11,775 nucleotides of DNA, taken from assembly GCA_963627445.1 (NCBI GenBank), contig CAVGBM010000062.1, positions 1 through 11,775 on the forward strand, read 5' to 3'. Shown in pieces: positions 5,825 to 11,775 of this stretch; positions within the stretch are counted from its first letter, which is position 1, and every line of letters starts with the position of its first letter. The notes below the pieces were generated by a model. It worked only from the letters and a program-made list of their open reading frames with translations. It made no database searches and was not told where the DNA came from. The translations under genes and the position numbers were made by a program. Source of the stretch: F23-B02 sp963627445. GTDB lineage: Bacteria > Bacillota > Clostridia > Oscillospirales > Oscillospiraceae.

Positions 5825-6658
5825 ATGAGTTCAGTTATTAAAATAGAAAACCTGCATTACACCTACCCGGGCGACGATGTCGAGAGCCTCAAGGGCGTGA
5901 GCTTGGAGATAGAGCGGGGCAGCTTTGTCGCCGTGCTCGGGCACAACGGCTCGGGCAAGTCGACGCTTGCAAAGCACCTAAACGCCATCTTAGTCCCCAC
6001 CGAGGGCAAGGTCTTAATTGACGGTATCGACACCGCCGATGAGGAGAATTTGCTCAAAATTCGCAGCACCGTGGGCATGGTGTTCCAAAACCCCGATAAT
6101 CAGATAGTCGCAAATGTCGTCGAGGACGATGTGGCCTTTGCGCCGGAGAACCTGGGCGTTGAGCCAGCTCAGATCCGCGAGCGGGTGGACAATGCGCTCA
6201 AGGCTGTCGACATGTACGAGTTCAGGCTCCATGCGCCGCACCTTTTGTCCGGCGGACAGAAGCAGCGTGTCGCCATTGCGGGCGTTATCGCCATGCAGCC
6301 GGAGGTCATCGTGCTCGACGAGCCGACCGCCATGCTCGACCCCAAGGGTCGCCGTGAGGTCATTGACACCGTCACGAAGCTTTGCCGCGAAAAGGGCATA
6401 ACCATCGTTTTGATAACGCATCATATGTCCGAGTGCATAAATGCAGACAGGCTCATCGTCATGTCAAACGGCGATGTGGTCGCCGACGGAACGCCGCAGG
6501 AGGTGTTCTCGCAGGTCGAGCTCATGCACCGCGAGGGACTTGCCGTTCCCGCGACGACGGAGCTCATGTGGCAGCTCAACAGGGAAGGCTTCAATTTGCC
6601 TCTGACGGCGCTCGGCATAGAAGAATGTGCAAAAGAAATCGCAAAGGAAATAGGATAA
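5825..6658 (+). CDS. ecfA1: Energy-coupling factor transporter ATPase EcfA1
   Basis: One of two ATPases of the ECF importer module, which drives vitamin and trace-nutrient uptake with EcfT and exchangeable S components. It has 277 residues: Walker A GHNGSGKST (39-47), Q-loop FQNPDNQ (87-93), signature LSGGQKQ (141-147), Walker B VIVLDEP (161-167) with Glu166, and switch His199 (ITHH). The FQNPDNQ Q-loop is characteristic of EcfA/CbiO subunits, and its place first in the pair plus the family length supports EcfA1. The C-terminal 60 residues (PATTELMWQLNREG) are the usual EcfA dimer-contact region. It begins 3 bases after the methyltransferase stop, with GGGAG 9 bases before the ATG, so the two genes are co-transcribed and probably coupled. 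Confidence 0.95.
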   Translation: MSSVIKIENLHYTYPGDDVESLKGVSLEIERGSFVAVLGHNGSGKSTLAKHLNAILVPTEGKVLIDGIDTADEENLLKIRSTVGMVFQNPDNQIVANVVEDDVAFAPENLGVEPAQIRERVDNALKAVDMYEFRLHAPHLLSGGQKQRVAIAGVIAMQPEVIVLDEPTAMLDPKGRREVIDTVTKLCREKGITIVLITHHMSECINADRLIVMSNGDVVADGTPQEVFSQVELMHREGLAVPATTELMWQLNREGFNLPLTALGIEECAKEIAKEIG

Positions 6659-6664
6659 CAAACC

Positions 6665-7522
6665 ATGTCAGATATTAAGGTCAGCGCCCTGCGCCATGTT
6701 TACAGTGCGGGCACGCCCTTTGAAAAGGTCGCAATAGACGATATAAATATTGAGATACCGCACGGCCAGTTCGTGGGGCTCATCGGCCACACGGGCTCGG
6801 GTAAGTCGACATTTATCCAGCACCTAAACGGGCTTTTGAAGCCCTCCTCCGGCACGGTGACGGTCGACGGCGAGGATATAAACGCCGATAAAATGACGGC
6901 GAAAAAAGTCCGCCACAAGGTCGGACTTGTGTTCCAGTACCCGGAGTACCAGCTTTTTGAGGAGACGGTGCATGCCGATATCGCCTTCGGTCCCAAGAAC
7001 ATGGGGCTGAGCGAGGCTGAGATAGACGAGCATGTGCGCGAGGCGGCGCACTTTGTCGGCGTGCCGGACGAGCAGTTTGAAAAATCACCGCTGGAGCTTT
7101 CCGGCGGTCAGAAGCGCAGGGTCGCGATCGCGGGCGTTATTGCCATGCGCCCGGGCGTTTTGATCCTTGACGAGCCTACGGCGGGACTTGACCCCGCCGG
7201 CTGCGAGCAGATACTGCGCAACATCTGCGATTACCGCACGCAGACCGGCTCAACGGTCATCATCGTGAGCCACAGTATGGACGATGTCGCGCGCCTTGCA
7301 GACCGCCTTGTTGTGTTTAACCACGGCGCTATCCGCTTTGACGGCACGCCCGAGGAGGTCTTTTCGCAGCCGGAGGAGCTGCGGAGCATCGGCCTTGCCG
7401 TTCCGGCGGCAACGGAGCTTGCCATGGAGCTTAAAAAGCTCGGGATAAAGCTTCCGAACTCCATATACACCAATGAGCAGCTTGAAAAAGCCCTCGTGGC
7501 GCTTAAAAGGAGGGGTGAGTGA
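6665..7522 (+). CDS. ecfA2: Energy-coupling factor transporter ATPase EcfA2
   Basis: Second ATPase of the ECF module, 285 residues, paralogous to the preceding gene. Walker A is GHTGSGKST (41-49), Q-loop FQYPEYQ (90-96), signature LSGGQKRR (145-152), Walker B VLILDEP (165-171) with Glu170, and switch His203 (VSHSMDD). The FQYPEYQLFE form of the Q-loop is typical of EcfA2, while EcfA1 has FQNPDNQ, so the two paralogues can be told apart. It would pair with EcfA1 as a heterodimer beneath EcfT. The gene starts 6 bases after ecfA1, with AGGA 9-10 bases before the ATG, and its TGA stop shares one base with the ecfT ATG. Confidence 0.95.
   Translation: MSDIKVSALRHVYSAGTPFEKVAIDDINIEIPHGQFVGLIGHTGSGKSTFIQHLNGLLKPSSGTVTVDGEDINADKMTAKKVRHKVGLVFQYPEYQLFEETVHADIAFGPKNMGLSEAEIDEHVREAAHFVGVPDEQFEKSPLELSGGQKRRVAIAGVIAMRPGVLILDEPTAGLDPAGCEQILRNICDYRTQTGSTVIIVSHSMDDVARLADRLVVFNHGAIRFDGTPEEVFSQPEELRSIGLAVPAATELAMELKKLGIKLPNSIYTNEQLEKALVALKRRGE
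7508..7513 (+). promoter_or_regulatory. Ribosome binding site that fixes the ecfT start
   Basis: AGGAGG (in AAAGGAGGGG) lies 8 bases before the ATG at 7522 and only 5 before an adjacent in-frame GTG at 7519, so the ATG is preferred. It is embedded in the last codons of ecfA2. Confidence 0.75.
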
Positions 7523-8319
7523 TGCTGAAAGACATAACCTTAGGCCAGTATTTCCCCGGCGACACCATCGCCCATCGCTTGGACCCGAGAACGAAGCTCC
7601 TGCTCGTCATCGTCTACATCGTGGGACTTTTTAATGCCGTTGGCTGGTGGAGCTATGCATTCGTCATCGTCATCACGGGACTGTGCATGGCAGTTTCGAA
7701 AATTCGCCCCGCCGCGGCATTTAAGGGACTGAAGCCCGTTATATTCATCATCATTCTGACGGCGCTTTTGAACATTTTCTACACCAAGGGAACGCCCGTC
7801 ATCGAGGGCTGGATAATCACTTGGGAGGGCATCGCCAAGGCAGTCATGATGTCGGTGAGGATAATCCTCCTCATCGTCGGCACCTTCCTTCTTACCTACA
7901 CCACAAGCCCCATCGCACTCACCGACGGCCTTGAGATGCTGCTAAATCCCATGAAGAAAATTAAAATTCCCGTGCACGAGATGAGCATGATGATGAGCAT
8001 GGCGCTGCGTTTTATCCCGACGCTCATCGAGGAGACGGACAAGATAATGTCCGCTCAAAAGGCAAGAGGCGCTGACTTTGAGACCGGCAACCTCATGCAA
8101 AGGGCAAAGGCGCTGCTGCCGATACTCGTGCCGCTGTTCGTTTCGTCCTTCCGCAGAGCAGACGAGCTTGCCGTTGCGATGGAAAGCCGCTGCTACCACG
8201 GCGGCAAGGGCAGAACGAGGATGAAAACGCTCAAAATGCAGGGCATCGACTTTTTGGCCTTCTTCTTCGGCGCGGCGTTCCTGGCGGTCATATTCGTAAT
8301 GGAAAAATTCGGACTTTAA
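7522..8319 (+). CDS. ecfT: Energy-coupling factor transmembrane subunit EcfT
   Basis: Membrane scaffold of the ECF importer, 265 residues, of the CbiQ/EcfT family. It couples ATP hydrolysis by EcfA1-EcfA2 to toppling of the substrate-binding S component. Hydrophobic segments lie near 25-58, 71-90, 105-127 and 240-260, with an amphipathic helical region between. The two coupling motifs are visible: AQKARG (178-183) and AMESRCY (219-225), followed by the usual HGGKGRT. The start overlaps the ecfA2 stop by one base (TGATG), a sign of translational coupling. No S component gene lies in the window, so this is a group II module shared by S proteins encoded elsewhere. The substrate therefore cannot be read from this locus. 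Confidence 0.95.
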   Translation: MLKDITLGQYFPGDTIAHRLDPRTKLLLVIVYIVGLFNAVGWWSYAFVIVITGLCMAVSKIRPAAAFKGLKPVIFIIILTALLNIFYTKGTPVIEGWIITWEGIAKAVMMSVRIILLIVGTFLLTYTTSPIALTDGLEMLLNPMKKIKIPVHEMSMMMSMALRFIPTLIEETDKIMSAQKARGADFETGNLMQRAKALLPILVPLFVSSFRRADELAVAMESRCYHGGKGRTRMKTLKMQGIDFLAFFFGAAFLAVIFVMEKFGL

Positions 8320-8322
8320 GCT

Positions 8323-9090
8323 ATGAGAAATATCGCCCTGAAAATCAGATATGACGGCAGCAGATACCACGGCTGGCAGGTGCAGAAAACGGAGGTCTCC
8401 GTGTGCCAAACGGTGCAGGAGGCGCTGAGCAAAATCTGCGGACATGCGGTCAAAGTAACCGGCTGCGGCCGCACGGACGCCGGAGTGCATGCGCTCAACT
8501 ACTGCGCAAACTTCCGCACCGACTGCCGTATCCCAATCGACCGCTTTGCGTTGGCGGCAAACTCCCGCCTGCCGGACGACATTGCGGTGCTCGATGCCGT
8601 CGAGGTTTCGGACGACTTTAATGCTATATCCTCCTGCATAAAAAAGGAGTACATTTATAAAATCTATAACAGCAACATCCGGGATCCCTTTTTGGAAAAG
8701 CGAGCCTGCTTTTACCCGTCGAGCCTTGATATCGAGCTCATGAAGCGGGCGGCCAAGGCCTTTGAGGGCACGCATGATTTTGCCGCCGTGCGCTCGCTCG
8801 GCACGGAGACCAGGACCACCGTGCGCACCGTCTACTGGTGCAGAGCCGAAAAGGAAGGCGACCTCATAACGGTGTCGATATGCGCAGACGGATTTTTGTA
8901 CAACATGTGCCGCGCCATGGTCGGCACGATGGTATACGCATCCTACGGCAAGATAACTCCCGAGGATATCCCGCAGCTGCTTGAGATCGGTGACCGCAGG
9001 CTCACAGGGCCTACCATGCCGCCGCAGGGACTGTATCTAAACCGTGTCTGGTATGACGGCCCTGCCGGACAAATGATGATAAAGGACTAA
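8323..9090 (+). CDS. truA: tRNA pseudouridine(38-40) synthase TruA
   Basis: Converts uridines 38-40 in the anticodon arm of many tRNAs to pseudouridine. It has 255 residues, normal for the family. The N-terminal YDGSRYHGWQ (10-19) and the catalytic loop GCGRTDAGVH (47-56), with nucleophile Asp52, are unmistakable; further family stretches are KKEYIYKIY (107-115), FEGTHDF (147-153) and GFLYNMCRAMVGT (190-202). The gene begins 3 bases after ecfT and has no good ribosome binding site of its own, so it probably depends on coupling. The ecfA1-ecfA2-ecfT-truA order is conserved in Firmicutes, usually after rpoA-rplQ and before rplM-rpsI; neither ribosomal pair is present next to it here. Confidence 0.96.
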   Translation: MRNIALKIRYDGSRYHGWQVQKTEVSVCQTVQEALSKICGHAVKVTGCGRTDAGVHALNYCANFRTDCRIPIDRFALAANSRLPDDIAVLDAVEVSDDFNAISSCIKKEYIYKIYNSNIRDPFLEKRACFYPSSLDIELMKRAAKAFEGTHDFAAVRSLGTETRTTVRTVYWCRAEKEGDLITVSICADGFLYNMCRAMVGTMVYASYGKITPEDIPQLLEIGDRRLTGPTMPPQGLYLNRVWYDGPAGQMMIKD

Positions 9091-9092
9091 CG

Positions 9093-10106
9093 ATGAAGAA
9101 ACTGACTATTGCCGCCGTGCTTGCGCTGAGCATTCTTCTGACCGGCTGCACGGCGGAAAAACCGATCGAGAGCTTTTATATCGGAACCGGCGCGCACCAG
9201 TGCTACGCCGCCGTGGGCGACAGCCTCATGACGGCGACCACCACGAGCGTCAGAGCGTTTGACGCAAAGGGCGAAGCGGTGCTTGATAAAGCCTGCGACT
9301 TTAAATACCCTGCCGTGTGCGAAAACGCGGACACCGCTGCGGTGTACGACATTGGTGGCACGAAGGTCGTGTACCTTGACGGCTCTGCGCTCGATGCAAA
9401 AAACAACATAATCTCCGCCGACCTCAGCCAAAGCGGCCATCTGGCGCTGTGCACCGAGGAGGCTGGCTATAAAGGCTCTGTCACCGTGTACAATGCCGAT
9501 AAGACCGAGGCGTACAAGTGGCTCTCGGCCGATAACTGGGTCGTCAAGGCGGCGGTGTCGCCGGACGGGGAGCAGCTTGCTGTGCTCGTCTCCGGCGAAA
9601 ACGGCAGTGTCGTTAAGCTCTTTAAGCTGGACAGCACCGACGAGCAAGGCTCGTTTGAAGCCGATGAGGCGGTATTTGACGATATCTGCTGGCTCGGCGA
9701 TAAGCTGTGCTGCATTGCCTCGGATAGGCTGCACTTCTGCTCAGCAAAAGGCGATGCAGAGGGCGAATATTCCTTTGACGGCAACTATTTAGACATGTAC
9801 GCCGCCTGCGGCGATAACATCGTCCTGGAGCTGCGTGCCCACAGCTACGGCGGAGCGGGAACGCTCGTTGCCGTCAGCGGCTCTGCAAAGCTTGTCGGCA
9901 CGGCCGAGCCCGGGGCGGAGATAGAGAGCTTTGATTACGCAAACGGCAAGCTCCTTTGCCTCACGCAAAATAAGCTGCTTTGCTATGACGATAGCTTGAA
10001 GCTTGAGCTTGAGGCCGAGCAGACCGGTGCACAGACGGCACTTCTTAGATCAAACGATGCCGTGCTCATTTCCGGCACGGAGGTCAAGATGACCGATATT
10101 AAATAA
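9093..10106 (+). CDS. Lipoprotein with predicted beta-propeller-like repeats (DUF5711-like)
   Basis: A 337-residue secreted lipoprotein of unknown function. The first 19 residues form a lipoprotein signal peptide with lipobox LLTGC, so Cys19 should be lipidated and the rest sits on the outer face of the membrane. The body has recurring short beta-strand units with turn motifs such as DAKG, NADK, SPDGEQLAVLV and GDKL, as in WD40-like propellers. Stretches such as LSQSGHLAL, EEAGYKGSVTVYNADK and WVVKAAVSPDG recall DUF5711 proteins of Clostridia, from memory, unchecked. Eleven further cysteines (37, 68, 76, 120, 199, 206, 207, 216, 239, 289, 297) are unusual for an exported protein. It starts 2 bases after truA, with AAAGGA 6 bases before the ATG, so it belongs to the same operon. 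No catalytic motif is visible. Confidence 0.8.
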   Translation: MKKLTIAAVLALSILLTGCTAEKPIESFYIGTGAHQCYAAVGDSLMTATTTSVRAFDAKGEAVLDKACDFKYPAVCENADTAAVYDIGGTKVVYLDGSALDAKNNIISADLSQSGHLALCTEEAGYKGSVTVYNADKTEAYKWLSADNWVVKAAVSPDGEQLAVLVSGENGSVVKLFKLDSTDEQGSFEADEAVFDDICWLGDKLCCIASDRLHFCSAKGDAEGEYSFDGNYLDMYAACGDNIVLELRAHSYGGAGTLVAVSGSAKLVGTAEPGAEIESFDYANGKLLCLTQNKLLCYDDSLKLELEAEQTGAQTALLRSNDAVLISGTEVKMTDIK

Positions 10107-10160
10107 GTAAGTTTGGTAATAATCATATAGGCAATTGCAACCTTAAAAGGGGGTACAACT
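10107..10160 (+). other. Gap before clpE with strong ribosome binding site
   Basis: This 54-base gap carries AGGGGG (10148-10153) 7 bases before the clpE ATG and an 8-bp palindrome GCAATTGC (10131-10138). I see no convincing promoter, no terminator, no CtsR-type tandem heptad (GGTCAAA) and no CIRCE-type inverted repeat. clpE is therefore probably read through from the upstream operon. Confidence 0.5.
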
Positions 10161-11775
10161 ATGCAAGTTAAAATGTGTTCACGCTGCGGCAAAAACGTGG
10201 CTGTCGTGTTTATCACGAAGATGGAGGGCACCGAGACGAAGAACGAAGGGCTTTGCCTCAAGTGCGCCCGTGAACTGCATATAAAGCCCGTCGACGAGAT
10301 GATGGAGAAGATGGGCATTTCCGACGAGGATCTTGACAGCTTGAGCGGCGATATGATGAACGCCCTCAACGGCGTTGAGAGCCTCATGGACATCGACGGC
10401 ACTTCCGACGACACCGATGACGACGGCAAGACCGCAACCTTCCCGTTTTTAAATCGCCTGTTCGGCGGTCAGAACGGTCAAAACGCAAACAGCGCTCCCG
10501 AGGGCGGAGCTGACGCACCCAAGGATAAGCCCGAGGGCGGCAGACCGGCAAAGAAAAAGTTTTTGGATAACTACTGCATCAATCTCACCGACCGCGCAAG
10601 AGCCGGCAAGCTCGACAACATGATCGGCCGCGAGGAAGAGCTTGAGCGCGTCATTCAGATACTCAACCGCCGCCAGAAGAATAATCCCTGCCTCATCGGC
10701 GAGCCCGGTGTCGGCAAGACCGCCGTTGCAGAGGGGCTTGCCCAGCGCATTGCTATGGACAAAGTGCCCTACAAGCTGCGCAACAAGGAGGTCTATCTGC
10801 TTGACCTCACCGCTCTCGTTGCAGGAACGCAGTTCAGAGGCCAGTTTGAAAGCCGCATGAAGGGGCTTATAGAGGAAATTCGCAAGCAGGGCAATGTAAT
10901 TCTGGTCATCGACGAGGTGCACAACATCGTCGGCGCAGGCGATGCCGAGGGCAGCATGAATGCGGCAAATATCCTAAAGCCCGCCCTGTCCAGAGGCGAG
11001 ATTCAGGTCATCGGTGCGACCACCTTTGCCGAGTATCGCAAGCACATCGAAAAGGACACGGCTCTCGAGCGCCGCTTCCAGCCCGTGACGATAAACGAGC
11101 CGTCGATATCCGACAGCATTGAAATTTTAAAGGGTATCAAGCACTATTACGAGGACTACCACGGCATCACCATCTCCGACGAGATGTGCGCCGAGGCCGT
11201 GAAGCTTTCCGAGCGATATATAACCGACCGCTTCCTGCCGGATAAGGCGATAGACCTCATTGACGAGGCAAGCTCGGATGTTAACCTCAAGGATAAGAAT
11301 ATAATCCGCCTTGCCGAGGCGAGGAAGGATCTTGACGATCTGCGCTTTGAGCGTGAAGCTCTCATGAGCGCCGATGCGCCCGACGGCGGCGAGCTCACCG
11401 ACGAGGTGCTCGATAAGCGCTATGAGCGCATAGCCGAGCTTCGCAGCAAGGAAATGCAGCGCGAGCAGGAGATAGCCTCGCTCGAACTTGAGGGCAAGCC
11501 CGAGCTTACGATGGATAACCTCGCCCGCATAATCGAGCTGTGGACGAAGATACCCGCGTCCTCGATCCGCGAGGATGAGTTTGAGCGCCTTGCCGAGCTC
11601 GGCGACAGGCTGCGTGCGCACATCGTCGGTCAGGACGAAGCTGTCGATGCCGTGTGCGCTGCCATCAAGCGCAGCCGCATTGGCCTCAAGGCAAAGCGCA
11701 AGCCGACGAGCTTCATCTTTGTCGGCGGCACGGGTGTCGGCAAAACAGAGCTTGTAAAGCGCCTTGCAGCCGACC
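10161..11775 (+). CDS. clpE: ClpE-type AAA+ unfoldase (3' end beyond window)
   Basis: The first 538 residues of a Hsp100/Clp ATPase, which unfolds proteins for the ClpP protease. The N-terminus is a zinc finger, C6-X2-C9 and C32-X2-C35, in place of the double Clp_N domain of ClpC/ClpB; this is the mark of ClpE. An acidic, low-complexity linker (55-130, including DDTDDDG and Gly/Asn/Pro-rich parts) follows. AAA domain 1 has Walker A GEPGVGKT (180-187), Walker B ILVIDE (247-252) and the sensor region IGATTFAEY (284-292). A charged helical middle region lies about 375-445. AAA domain 2 begins near 485 and shows Walker A GGTGVGKT (522-529) before the window ends at AAD. The frame is open throughout. 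An ATG with AGGGGG 7 bases upstream fixes the start. ClpC is the alternative, made unlikely by the zinc finger. Confidence 0.93.
   Translation, partial: MQVKMCSRCGKNVAVVFITKMEGTETKNEGLCLKCARELHIKPVDEMMEKMGISDEDLDSLSGDMMNALNGVESLMDIDGTSDDTDDDGKTATFPFLNRLFGGQNGQNANSAPEGGADAPKDKPEGGRPAKKKFLDNYCINLTDRARAGKLDNMIGREEELERVIQILNRRQKNNPCLIGEPGVGKTAVAEGLAQRIAMDKVPYKLRNKEVYLLDLTALVAGTQFRGQFESRMKGLIEEIRKQGNVILVIDEVHNIVGAGDAEGSMNAANILKPALSRGEIQVIGATTFAEYRKHIEKDTALERRFQPVTINEPSISDSIEILKGIKHYYEDYHGITISDEMCAEAVKLSERYITDRFLPDKAIDLIDEASSDVNLKDKNIIRLAEARKDLDDLRFEREALMSADAPDGGELTDEVLDKRYERIAELRSKEMQREQEIASLELEGKPELTMDNLARIIELWTKIPASSIREDEFERLAELGDRLRAHIVGQDEAVDAVCAAIKRSRIGLKAKRKPTSFIFVGGTGVGKTELVKRLAAD

Noticed and set aside
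5819..5827. Riboswitch or leader controlling the ecf genes
   Set aside because: Only three bases separate the methyltransferase stop from ecfA1, so there is no room for a leader; the operon leader after 4928 is also only about 32 bases.
7942..8775. 277-codon open frame antisense to ecfT and truA
   Set aside because: It crosses two well-recognised genes on the other strand and has no recognisable motif; a codon-bias shadow.
9087..9734. 215-codon open frame antisense to the lipoprotein gene
   Set aside because: The sense frame has a lipobox, a good ribosome binding site and 2-base spacing to truA; the antisense frame has none of these.
10107..10160. CtsR heptad repeats or CIRCE element before clpE
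   Set aside because: Neither GGTCAAA-type tandem heptads nor the TTAGCACTC dyad occurs in the gap.

Overview
The window looks like chromosomal housekeeping DNA from a low-to-mid-GC Gram-positive anaerobe, most likely a gut Clostridia/Oscillospirales-type Firmicute. The grounds are strong GGAGG-type ribosome binding sites, a YtrA-type GntR/ABC cassette, a ClpE-type zinc-finger unfoldase, a group II ECF transporter module next to truA, and a membrane-anchored HtrA with a long cytoplasmic tail. This placement rests on gene families, not on any database search.

Layout. Positions 1-208 hold no gene but contain four consecutive stem-loops; the last (128-149) is a good terminator for the leftward htrA gene. 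Positions 209-1657 (minus) encode a membrane-anchored HtrA/DegP serine protease with a PDZ domain. A short gap with a stem-loop and a weak promoter candidate separates it from a leftward three-gene operon (4786 down to 1788): a YtrA-type GntR regulator, an ABC ATPase and an ABC permease with a large C-terminal extracytoplasmic domain. A 174-base divergent promoter region (4787-4960) has a near-consensus leftward promoter (TTGACA-17-TATAGT) and a rightward extended -10 promoter (TTGCAA-17-TAAAAT).

To the right, tightly packed plus-strand genes probably form one operon: an RlmI/RlmK-like SAM methyltransferase without a PUA domain, ecfA1, ecfA2, ecfT, truA, a lipoprotein with a predicted beta-propeller-like body, and clpE, which is cut by the window end. 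Gaps are 2-6 bases or overlapping up to the lipoprotein, then 54 bases before clpE.

How they work together. EcfA1, EcfA2 and EcfT form the shared energising module of an ECF vitamin/micronutrient importer; its substrate-binding S components must lie elsewhere. The methyltransferase and TruA are RNA-modification enzymes. HtrA (outside) and ClpE (inside) serve protein quality control. The GntR/ABC cassette is a self-regulated export or envelope-stress type module. I see no mobile element, CRISPR array, tRNA or rRNA gene and no clearly new defence or biosynthetic system. The points most worth a second look are the stem-loop array, the tandem operator candidate, the cysteine-rich lipoprotein and the clpE context. 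No stretch longer than about 210 bases lacks a gene.
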